Positions 38,701 through 49,410 of a stretch of 64,000 nucleotides of DNA are shown here, one piece after another (positions within the stretch are counted from its first letter, which is position 1; each line of letters begins with the position of its first letter). The stretch spans positions 558,001 through 622,000 of the forward strand of contig SPDT01000004.1 in NCBI GenBank assembly GCA_008477525.1. The letters run 5' to 3'. The stretch is from Hypomyces perniciosus. Its lineage: Eukaryota > Ascomycota > Sordariomycetes > Hypocreales > Hypocreaceae. Position numbers and translations under genes: made by a program. The notes beneath the pieces are model-generated. The model saw nothing but the letters and a program-made list of their open reading frames with translations, ran no database searches and was not told the origin of the DNA.

Positions 38701-41700
38701 ATAGCGAATATCGATAAGTATAATATTATTCTCGGTTACCTTTAATTAAAATGCAATAACCCTGATATTAACTAGGAGAACAGCCAGCTTTTTTAGCGCA
38801 ATAATAAAGCTCCCCTAGTAATTAAAACTATTAAAAAAGCCTTAGCTGCAGGGCAGAAATCCTATATAAAACCCCTAGATATATTAAAGAAAGGAACTAA
38901 AAAAGTTACTTTTAATTTAATTATAGAAATAATCTACCTAAAAATAAGATTTAAACAGAGTAAAGGGAAAGATAAATAAATTTAAAGAATAATTACTTTT
39001 TTATAGAAAGCATTTAATAATATTAATAAAATGCTTAAAATAAAAAGCCCTGAAATAATAGTATTACTAGAACGGCTATAGAATATCCTTAAAGAATACT
39101 GGAAATATAATAAGCTATTTAAGGAAATACTTAACATTAAGCTACTAGAATATAGTTAATAGGACTATATAATTAAACTTAAAGATAATGCAAGCACTAC
39201 CTTTTATAAGATTTACAATTTAAATAAAAAAGAGCTTAAAAGCTTACATGACTATTTAAACGATATATTAATTAAAGGGTATATTTAACCCTCTTTATTA
39301 AAAGCAGGCTATCCTGTTATATTTATATTAAAGAAAGGAGGCAAATTATAGTTAGTTATAGACTACTAATAGCTTAATAAAGCCACTATTAAAGATAAAA
39401 CTCTACTACTATTAATTATAGAATTGCAGGATAGACTATACAGGAAAGAGTAGTTTATAGTATTAGACTTTAAAGGCGCTTATAACTTTATTTAAATTAA
39501 GAAAGGATATAAATAAATAACTGCGTTTCAAACTAAATACAGCTTATTTAAATATTTAGTTATACCCTTTAATCTTACTAATACCCCTGTAATATTCTAA
39601 AAGATAATTAATAATATATTAAAAGAGTACCTCGATATCTTTATAGTTATTTATTTAAATAATATCATAATCTTCTCAAATACCTTTAAAGAATATAAAG
39701 TATATATCTATAAAGTGTTATAGATACTATAAAATACTAAACTATTTATAGAACTAGAGAAATGCAAATTCTATATATAGAAAGTCACTTTCTTAAAGTA
39801 TATTATTACCTTTAAAGAAATCTATATAAACTTATTAAAGGTATAAGCAGTAAAAGACTAGCCTGTATTTATAATAGTTAAGGAAGTCTAAAGCTTTTTA
39901 AGATTTACTAACTATTATTAATAATTTATTAAAAACTATAAAAGTATTGTATAAACCCTTTATAAATTTATTAAAAAGGATTGAAAGTTTTTATAGGCAT
40001 TAAATATATAGGATATATTTAATAAACTTAAGCAATTTATCTTGGAAAAACCTGTATTTATTATATTTAACCTATTTAAAGAAATAAAAGTCGAAATAAA
40101 TACTTTTAACTTTACTATAAAAGCTTAACTTAATTAAAAGGATAAAAACAGTAAACTATACCTTATTGCCTTTTACTCTTAAATACTATACAGTATAAAA
40201 TTAAACTACTTGATATATAATAAGGAATTCCTTACTATTATTCTCGCATTTAAAGAATAGTAATATTACTTATTAGGAGGAATATATAAAGTTAAAGTAT
40301 ATATTAACTATAAGAATATTATATATTTCGCGATAGTTTAATAACTTTCCAGAAAATAAATCCATTACGCGGAATACCTTTTAAAATTCAACTATATCCT
40401 AATCCACCAGAAAAGATTTAAAAATAAATAAACAGACGCATTTAGCAGATAAGCTGACTATAACCAGGGAAAGATTAAGTATACTAGGCAGATCTTAAAA
40501 TAAACCCTTAAAGGATATTATTAATAAATAGTACTTTAAGCTATATATAAAGTATCCAGTAATAATACTATACTTTAATATATTAAAAAGCACTATATTA
40601 CCTAAGATAATAATAGATTCCTAGAAGATATAAAGTTTAATAAAAAAGGAATTTAATAATAAAATAAAAAGATTTAAATTTTAGATAAACTTTAGAAAAA
40701 TATAGTTATAGAAGTTTATTAATACTTAGTATATAGATATAAAGGTATTTGCAAAACCTGCAAATAAATATAAAAGTACTTTAAATTTTAAAGGCTTAAA
40801 AAAATAGTATAAAATATTATTTTTTACTACATAATTTATAGAATAGTTAAACCCTTGAAATATAAACTATACAGTAAACTTTAACCTTTATTAATATTAA
40901 AATAACTATAAGAGTTAATCTTATTAAACTTTATTATTAAACTACTACTATCTATTAAACCAGGAATAAAGATTAAATATAATAGTATTTTAATAATCGG
41001 GGATTAATTTATTAAATACTTTTATTTCCTTCTATATAAAAAAGTAACAAATATAAAGATATTAGCTTATATATTTATACGATTTGTCGCAGTTAACTAT
41101 ATAATTCCAGCCAAGATTATTTCTAATTAAAGATTAACCTTCGCGTTTAAATTCTAGTAAATATTTATAAATTAGTTAAATATAAATTATAAGCTTAATA
41201 CTATATATTACCTATAGATAAATAATTAGATAGAATGTATTAACTGGGTTATTAAAGCTTATCTAAAAAGTTACATTAACTTTAATTAAAACAATTAAAT
41301 AGAGAAGCTATTAATTATATAAATATCCTACAATAGCGATATTTTAGAGTTAACTAGACTTAGCCTTATATACGCCAACTATAGCTTTATGCTAGATATA
41401 TATAGAGCGCTAAGGAAAGGCCTATATATTGATAAAGTATAAATTAAAGCCGAAAATATAAAATAGTTATATAAAGATATATAAGTATACCTTTACTTTA
41501 TATAAGAAAGAATAAAGAAATATACTGATAAATATAAATTAAAGGGACTAATCTTTAAGGAGGGAGATATAGTCTACCTATACTGTTATTTACCAGGAAA
41601 AAAAAACTGTAAATATTAAAATAACGCAATTAAGCGATAAATTAGATTTCAAGAAACTTAAACCTTACCCAGTTAAAAAGGTTATTTTAGAAGTTACTTA

Positions 41701-41823
41701 TAAACTTATACTATTAGACAGTATCCGGATTTACCTAGTATTTTACATTTTACTATTTGAGAAAGTATTATAAAATAAATTAAAAAATAGACTGATTATA
41801 AATTTAATTAAGGTCTTACCAGT

Positions 41824-41960
41824 TAAAGAGGAATATAAAGTTAAGGAAATTAAAGCTATAAAAATAAAAGATAATAAACGCTAGTATTTGGTAAAGTGGA
41901 AAAACTATAGAGAAGAATATAACTCCTAGGAATTTAAGGAATACCTTGAGCACTTCTAGA
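41824..41960 (+). other. Chromodomain remnant of Gypsy-2
   Basis: Reads YLVKWKNYREEYNS followed by a WEF-like end, the typical C-terminal chromodomain of fungal chromoviruses. It follows the integrase and precedes the LINE-C insertion by about 170 bp. Two tryptophan/glutamine-type codons are now stops. Confidence 0.75.
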
Positions 41961-42142
41961 TGACTCTATAGCAATTCCATTAAAGCCTAGGCCTTTTAGT
42001 GAAGGATTATTAAAAACCGCGTTTTAATCGAGTATATCTATACCCCTTAAAGACTAGACGTTAATAACAGCCTCCGATTCGGCACGTTTAATACTGTCTA
42101 ACTTATCTAATAAGTTTACACTATAACGCAATATCTTAACCC

Positions 42143-45100
42143 CCCCCCCCTAAAATGAAATCGACTTAACAAACGTCCCTAACAGCTTATCGAGGGAAAG
42201 CTCACCGGCCCGCTCTGCAGTGGAGGTTGCCGATTTTAATAACTTTATAGATAACGCCTTAAGGGAATCCCCTAAGGGAGACGAACTATATAAGTCTAGT
42301 CTATAAATGATAGACCCTATTAAAACCGCCGAAAAAACTCTAGCTTAAAAATCTTTTAAGTTAATATAAAAAAAAGGGGAAAGTATTATAATATAGCCCT
42401 TTTACTAGCCTAAAAAGACAGCTTTAATATTATACTTATCTAAAAGCTATAGATTTACTAGGACGCTATATTGTCTAGGAGATAAACAAAATCTTACCCT
42501 GGCTTTTAAGCATTTAACCTACTTAATAATTAAAGGGAGATTAAACCCTTTATCCTTATATATATTAGAAAATTACTAAATCTACTATACTAATAACTCT
42601 TGCCCTTAAAATTAAAGAGTAACTGCATTTACTAGGTAGAAGTCTGCAGCTATATCGTTATTAATATCTACTATAGGGCTTCCCTTAATACTGTAACAGA
42701 AACCTTTAAAAGGTAAGGTCAGCCCCCTATAAACTTAATTATTGCAAGAGACTTTAATATATTACACTAGATATAGCAGCTAGGCCAAGTTTTAGACGCT
42801 GCAGGCAATAAACTAGCTAAATAGGCAGATAAATATAACTTAGTCCCTGCCTTTATAGACGCCTTTATAAAGGACTCTAGAAAGTATATCGACTTTATCT
42901 TCTCTAACTGCCCTATATTAATAACTATTGCAAAAAACCTAGATATAGGCTTAGACTACTATATAATTACTACTATACTCTTAAGCCCTGCCAGGCTAAT
43001 AGCTAGCGCAGGAAAGAAATATATCCTTTTTAAGAGCCTATAGGAGTTCAGCCAGTTAATATATATATATACCTAGCTCCTCTTAAAGGTAAATACAATT
43101 AACCTAACTAAAAAAGACCTAGACGCAGCAGTATAAGCACTTTAGAGACTTTTCGCGGACTATATATAGTCGGCAGGCAAAAAGAGATATTAAAATAAAT
43201 ATAGCGCCCTTTAGTAGGATAAAGACTGCTGGATAGCCTATTTAGCTTTTATTGCAGCGCCCTTTAGGACTAATAAATAGACTAAGGCAAAGAAAATACT
43301 ATATAATATAGTTAAATATAAAAAATGCGACTACTAAGATAAAGTTATAGCTGAAGCCAGCCTAGGTAAGGGCATTTAATAGGTGGCTAAGTAGTGTAAG
43401 GCTATAGACTGATTCTAACCCCCCCTTTAATAGACGGCAATAGGAGTATTTTAAACCCTAAGGAGTAAGCGGCCTTCTTTAAAAAACGCTTACTGCAGTA
43501 AAAAGGAGCAGAAAAAGATATTAAAAACCTATAAGAACCCCAGGCACTAGAAAACCCTTAAATACTATAAAATAAAACAATTACTAAAAAAGAGGTAAAA
43601 AAGGCTATAACTAAGGCAGGGAATACTGCGCCTAGCGTAAATAGTATATTAATTGCCCTCTTACACTATATATAGCCTACTATTAAAAAGTTTATTATAA
43701 ACCTCTTTAAAGGCTGCTTTAAGCTAAGATACTACCCCCTTCCCTTTAAAAACACAGAAGTTACTATTATACCTAAACCAAGTAAACCTAACTATATAAC
43801 CTATAAAGCTTTTAGGCCTATCTTACTGCTCTCCTATATAGAAAAAGGCCTTAAAAGGCTACTCGCTAAAAGGGTATCCCTTTTAGCACTTAAGTATAAA
43901 ATTTTAAGGCCCTCCCTAAAAGAGCAGCCATAGACTTAATTGCCTGCTTAATTTATAATATTAAAATTGCTTTAAATAGAGGGGAGGTTATAACTTTATT
44001 TACTTTTAATATCTTTAAGGCCTTTAATATTATTATAAAGAATAGACTAGTCCTATAATTTAGGCAATAAGGCTAGCCTATTTAGTTTATAAAATAGGCA
44101 GAGTCCTTTATAAATAATAGAACTGCTTTTATCTATAAAAGAGATAAGACTAACCTACCAGACTTTACCTTTAAGTGTAGTGCTTTACAGGAGTCCTTTA
44201 TCTCCTTTATTATATTAATACTATACTTTAGCTTAATCCTTTGGCTTAAAGATTAATAGTCTCGCTTCCAGTATACCGATAATATCCCTATATTTATTAC
44301 AGGCAGGTTTACTTAAAAGACAGCTACCTTTATATAATAGGCGCTTAATAAAACGTTAAAGTAAAGAGTAGAGAATGCGGTATCTTTTAATTACGCTAAA
44401 GCTAAATTACTGCACTTTTACTATATAAAAGGCCAGATATATAAAAAAGGCATTATAATAAAAGGAAAACCAGTCTAGCTTAAAAAGGATATTTAATAGT
44501 TAAGGGTTTACTTTAACCTAAAACTCTCCTTTAAAAAATATATAAAAATACTTGCAGGCAAAGTATATAAAGTCTTTAACTTCTTTAAATCACTTAATAA
44601 AACTTAAAAGGGCTTACCCTTTAAAGCTATAGCCTAAACTATAAAAGCCTATATCCTCCCTATTGCCTTATATAAAATAAAGGTATAGTAGCTAGGATAT
44701 AAATAATAGTTATAAGCTAACCCTTTTAAGCAGGTAAATATAAAAGTATCCAGCTTAATAAATAAAATAAATAAAGCCTTTAAAGCTGCAGTAAAGGCAG
44801 TCCTTTTAATTTAAAAGACTATAAGTATTTTTATCCTATATAGAAAGTCAGGGGTCCCCTTAGCTAGTATTGCCTTAGCCTAGGCTTAATTTAGGTATAT
44901 AGCGAGATTTACAGGACTAGATTAGGACTACTTAATCAGTTAATATATTAATAAGAAACTCCCTCCCTGGCTACTATAAACTAGACTTTAATGCACCGCC
45001 GCCCTAGTTAGCAGGACTATTAAACCTATACTTTTCGCTAAAAAGTCCCTATATATTCTCCCTAGTCCTGACTTAAAAAGTATAGGCAAATTAGCTGCAA

Positions 45101-46140
45101 TAAGGAAACACCTAGAGATAGTTAAGTCCCTCCCCCCCTATTTAATCTTAGCCTACTTTAATAGATTTTAAATTAAAAGGAATATAGGCTAGGGAGCAGT
45201 CGCTTACTATAAAGCAAAAGTAACTATAGACACTAGACGCCTTAATAATGCAAAAGTCTATAATATAGAGGTATAGGCCGCCTTAACGGCTATAAAGCTA
45301 ATAGCTAGATATATAAAGGAAAATTATATAATTTAAATAGCCTACCTTTTCCTAGATAATTTATTAGTTATTAATAGGCTATTTAATAAGCCCCCCCTTT
45401 TTATATAAAGAGTATATATACGCTTCCAGAAACTAGTATAAAGTATCTCGCCCTGCAGGACCTTTATTTTATAGGTCCTAGGATATAAGGATATTATAGG
45501 TAATAAATAAGCCAACTATTTAGCTAAATAAGGCGCAGCCCTCCCCACTATACTATAGAACTAGGCTATAATTATATATATTAGAAAATAGATTAAGGAA
45601 AAAGTCGCGGAAGTAAAGGAATAAGACTGGCTTAATAAGACCCTAGAGGGCTATAAATAATAGGGATTTAGGGCCCCAGCTTCCCCCCTAAAGCTTAAAC
45701 TCCTATGCTTTATCCTCTACAGGCTTCTAGCGGAAAGATTAGGATATAGGGACTTCCAGGAATACTATAAACGCTTTAGGCATAATAGAGAGTCTGTCTG
45801 CAAATGCAGTGAACTAAAGAGGTAAAGCCACTTCGCGGAATATAGAATAGTTAAGCCTTTCCTTCCAGATATCCCCCTAAGAGAAACCCCTTTCTTTTAC
45901 CTACTCAGACCTATAGGAAGCAAGGCCTTCCAGAAACTAGTAGAGGAAGCGGACCTTTATAGCCCTCCTTTAGCGGAAATAGATTAATACCACCCAGATT
46001 AACCCTTTTTCTTTTGTAAATTGAAGCTTAGCGAACAGCAGCGTAAGCCGCCAGCTCTTGACGTCCTATTGCCTATAAGGGATTTATATAACTAGCTTAC
46101 TTAGTAGACGTAAATAATAAAACAAAACAAACAAACAAAC
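42143..46140 (+). mobile_element. LINE-C: 5'-truncated LINE inside Gypsy-2
   Basis: About 4.0 kb on the plus strand with an (AAAC)n tail at 46140. The 12-bp target duplication ATATCT(T/C)AACCC is at 42131-42142 and 46141-46152. It is truncated just before the start of ORF2 (TAAAATGAAATCG, 42151). Its ORF2 is the best preserved in the window: apurinic-type endonuclease at about 42350-43050 and reverse transcriptase with a Y-T-D-N remnant of YADD near 44271-44285. It has the lowest RIP load of the four LINEs, as expected for the last arrival. Confidence 0.87.
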
Positions 46141-46729
46141 ATATCTCAACCCTGCGCAATTAAATCTGGGAACGCTATTCCTTAAGACGACTTAACCGCG
46201 CAAAACGCTTATTTATTGAAAAAGTCAATAACATTATCTATTACTGCTGCTCTAACAACTCACGCTTAGTAGCACGCTCCTCGGTCTTAATACACTCCTT
46301 TTCTGCTGCTAAACGTTTTGCTAGAAAACAGTAAGCATAAGAACCTAAAAAAAAAAAGAAAAACATAAGGGAAGAAGAGAGTACCCGCTGCTAAGGAAAT
46401 ACTATTGCTATTGCAAGTTTTACCTTAACGAGTGCACTCCTTGCAACGAGAGTATCCTATCGCCATTTTATATGGAAGACCGCGTTTCTCGCAAAAAGAA
46501 TACGGCATAATAAGAATTCCAATAGTATCGATAACTATAACTGCTGCAGTACAATTCCGCAAGGATCTAGCAGGCTTGGAAAGGTTCCTCTGTTTAGTGA
46601 CGCTATGCAGTATAATTAGAACTAGAATATAAAAAGGGAAAAGGAAAGAAAGGATTTATAGGATTAAAGACTAGTAAAGGGACACCTTATAAAGGCCTTA
46701 AAGACAAGACTATTGGGAGGGGGATATTA

Positions 46730-47140
46730 TATTATAACTTGACCCTTTTATAGCCGCATAAAGGGTCTATAGTGGTATATACTATAGATTAATAAAGGAC
46801 TGATAGACTAATCCGATAATTAAAGGAAGTAATCACTGAAGTATATATTAAATTACCTGGTAATTAAGAATATACTTGGATAATTAAAAACACAGAATTA
46901 TCGATAATGTAATTATATCCTTTAATAATTAAAGAAGTTTTCTTTTATATATATATAATTAGCTTGCCATTTATTTAGTATAGTTACTTAGATAGTTGTT
47001 AATAAATTGCATTTACTAGAACTGCCTATTTTACAGAATTGTAACTATATTACCCTATTTAGTATTTATCCCTAACCTCTCTATCAATATAAACCCATGA
47101 ACCTCGGTTTATCCCTTGAGAATCAACCTGGATCGTTATA
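46730..47140 (+). repeat. Gypsy-2 3' LTR
   Basis: 411-bp direct repeat of 35333-35743, with the terminal bases RIP-changed (TATTATAAC... for TGTTACAAC...). Confidence 0.87.
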
Positions 47141-48113
47141 AAGAGGGGTTTTTATTTAACTTTTTAAAGTCTATAAAGGCCTTTAAAGAAAGGAGGCCTT
47201 TAAAAGTATTAGTAAATGTTTTATTTACTTATAAAGCGGCTAAAAAATAGTATTTTCTTTAATATTTAGCTAGGCAATTATTAATAGCTTAAACTACTAA
47301 AAATAAAACTTTTTATTTAACTTTTTAAATTATATTAATTTTTTTAATCTATATAAAGATTTTATAAGCTATAGTAAATTATTTACTATTATTAAAGGCA
47401 GGTACTTTTATTAGCCTATTTTAAAAAAAGAAAAAGAGGCTTTTTTAAATCTTTTTTAAAAAAAAAAAATATTAGGTTTTATATTAAAGTCGAAATTAAA
47501 TTTAAAGATATTATTTTTAATGCATTTATTATTAATATAGCGTTTTTTAAAAATAAATAAAAAGACTATAATCCTTTTTTATCTTAAAAGTAAAAGAATG
47601 CTTTTTTTTTTAAATTACTAAAATATTACCTATTTAATAATAGCGAGGTTTAATTATCCCTAGTTCACTTAAAGTTTAATAGTATTTACTATTTTTCTTT
47701 AAATGCCTAAAAGGGGCAATAGAGCATTATTAAGCTTATTTTTCTTAATAGCTAGTTAAAAGGTTATGAATTTTAGTAAGTAGGCACCTAAAAGGTAGGG
47801 TACCTGTAGGTGTAGAAGGGAAGCTTAAAGCCCTTCCTTTTAAATATCCCCTTAAAAAAGACCCCCCTCTTTTACTTACTTAGACCTATAGGAAATAAAG
47901 CCTTTTAAAAACTAATAGAGGAAGCGGACCTTTATAGTCCTCCCCTGGCAGAAATAGATTAACATTACCCAGATTAACCCTCTTTCTTTTATAAATTGAG
48001 ACTTAGCGAATAGCGGCGCAAGCCTCCGGCTCCTAATATCCTATTGCCTATAAGGGATTTATGTAACTAGTTTACTTAGTGGACGTAAATAATAAAACAA
48101 ACAAACAAACAAA

Positions 48114-48129
48114 CATCCAAGTGTCACAA
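48114..48129. repeat. Target-site duplication of LINE-E, right copy
   Basis: CATCCAAGTGTCACAA, identical to 24465-24480. Unique DNA resumes after it. Confidence 0.92.
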
Positions 48130-48534
48130 AAGGGGAATTTGAAAAGCCGAGAATACTGTACTCTGACCAGAACCCGGGAGTTAGAGATATGCAGAACGTG
48201 TCTTATAATTATATTCTTGTGTCCACTTTTGTATTAGTAACTTAACAATTAAGCGCAAACACAGTCCGAAATAAAGAGTAGCTTATTGCGGATTGTTATT
48301 CATCTACTTCATTCTTCATGTCCCCGACTTGATATATCGAGATCATCCTCGTCTATACAGTGTGGGGTTCAGTGAAACCCCTTTAATCGACTATCCATCA
48401 CTTCGCATTTTCTTGTAATTCAATTTTGGTGTATTCTTTATTTCTCCTTTCCTAACATTACTTCGCCCTTTTCCCAATTCTCTCTTCCTTACAAACAACA
48501 ATCCTGTCTTAGTAACAATCTGACACATCCTACC
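48130..48534. other. Intergenic region, promoter of the 231-aa gene
   Basis: About 400 bp of unique DNA. Before the LINE insertions it directly followed the hydrophobin gene. The last 100 bp are pyrimidine- and CA-rich, as in a fungal 5' leader. No other feature is seen. Confidence 0.4.
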
Positions 48535-49230
48535 ATGGATTCGGACGAAGCCCTTCACCCCTATGAGTACTACAATAATCATGAAACACCGATTGTCCAC
48601 TATGGCCTTGATGTCCGCAGCATACGATGGTCCGCATTTGAGCCTCCCTCATCAATCACCATTCTTGATGATGATACGGACCCTGAAAGCACACAAAGCC
48701 CATTGTTTAGGGAGGACGGCACGATGCACCCAGTTGGCGACTCACCTCTCACCATCCCGTCAGTTTCGTCTATCCACGTCATTCTTCAAGACCTGATTGA
48801 TTACCAAGAGATAACCCAGCTGAAATGGTGCGAATGTTCACCCGAGGAGATGCGGTGGCCTACTGGTATCCCCGAACGTACTCAGTCCCAGTATATGCAC
48901 TTCTGCTCTCACCCTTGGGCATACACACCACCGTTACCTCTCAAAGTAACCGGGACTGGGCCTCAAGGTGCGGTTACTATCGGCGACTATGTGTGCTCTG
49001 TAGCACCTTGGCTACGTTCCTATGAGGACGAGATACGTGATGGCTTTGAAAGCACAACCGGCGAGACCTTTCCGGCAGACATGAAATGTTCTGTCGAGCC
49101 GCCACTATCCCCAGAAATCAACCTACTCTGGGATGTACATACGGGAATTCCACCTATCAGTGGAATATGGAAGAGAATAGCGGAAGCAGCCAAGGAGCAT
49201 AGGGCTCGCCATGGGACAGGGCTACCTTGA
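48535..49230 (+). CDS. Hypothetical protein, 231 aa
   Basis: Single-exon open frame beginning in a good context (TACCATGG) after a CA/pyrimidine-rich leader. I recognise no family. The protein is acidic, with no signal peptide or membrane segment, a D/E-rich stretch near residues 45-52, and a conserved-looking segment around VTIGDYVCSVAPWLRSYEDEI (about residues 145-165) that reads like a folded core. It converges on the chitinase gene with 180 bp between stop codons. Balanced codon use and the lack of an alternative gene in the interval support it as real. Confidence 0.6.
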   Translation: MDSDEALHPYEYYNNHETPIVHYGLDVRSIRWSAFEPPSSITILDDDTDPESTQSPLFREDGTMHPVGDSPLTIPSVSSIHVILQDLIDYQEITQLKWCECSPEEMRWPTGIPERTQSQYMHFCSHPWAYTPPLPLKVTGTGPQGAVTIGDYVCSVAPWLRSYEDEIRDGFESTTGETFPADMKCSVEPPLSPEINLLWDVHTGIPPISGIWKRIAEAAKEHRARHGTGLP

Positions 49231-49410
49231 ACCGCTGTCTGAATCAGAATATTCTTTTCGCACCTTCTAGTGAGGCGATGGGGGTTTCCCCTTACATTTG
49301 TTAAAAGCTATAGAACGACCGTATTCGCAACTCCTTCTTCATAGGCCTGCAATTGATTGAAGCCAATCTACTACAAGATGCTAATATGCCAACTAGATAT
49401 CTTAACTGCC

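Larger units (their letters stand above)
35333..47140 (+). mobile_element. Gypsy-2: chromodomain Ty3/Gypsy retrotransposon inside LINE-B
   Basis: LTRs of 411 bp lie at 35333-35743 and 46730-47140. The target duplication is AAGGG/AAGAG (35328-35332 and 47141-47145). Without LINE-C the element is about 7.8 kb. Translated with stops, it shows a CCHC zinc knuckle (36856-36900), a reverse transcriptase (about 39300-39760, active-site Y-L-D-D now read as Y-L-N-N near 39648), an RNase H, an integrase (about 40740-41500) and a chromodomain (41824-41960, with YLVKWKNY still readable). A polypurine tract precedes the 3' LTR. The chromodomain places it with chromoviruses, which target heterochromatin. 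Stops make it non-functional. Confidence 0.9.
30103..47824 (-). mobile_element. LINE-B: full-length inverted LINE inside LINE-E
   Basis: The 3' tail is at 30103 (four TTTG-type units on +) and the 5' end GCTTCCC is at 47824, reading minus. Without Gypsy-2 its length is about 5.9 kb, like LINE-E. The LINE-E sequence duplicated at both edges (about 30088-30102 and 47825-47840, 15-16 bp allowing for RIP changes and one indel) is its target duplication. Because LINE-B is inverted relative to LINE-E, the 5' ends of both copies form long inverted arms, for example 24481-25190 against 47141-47824. Confidence 0.85.
24481..48113 (+). mobile_element. LINE-E: full-length non-LTR retrotransposon split by nested insertions
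   Basis: The plus-strand LINE starts GCTTCCC at 24481. It runs to about 30102 and resumes after LINE-B at about 47825-48113, ending in an (AAAC)n tail. The two parts total about 5.9 kb. The first part holds the ORF1 region (about 24700-26350) and the ORF2 endonuclease and reverse transcriptase regions, homologous to LINE-C but with far more TA and stop codons. The 16-bp target duplication brackets the whole 23.6-kb block, so every element inside arrived later. This is the most strongly RIP-mutated copy here. Confidence 0.88.

Noticed and set aside
46432..46632. 66-residue plus-strand frame
   Set aside because: It lies in the tail of Gypsy-2 just before its 3' LTR and has no independent support.
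24481..48113. One giant element with long terminal inverted repeats
   Set aside because: The inverted arms are the 5' ends of two oppositely oriented LINEs. The 3' tails and separate target duplications explain the structure.
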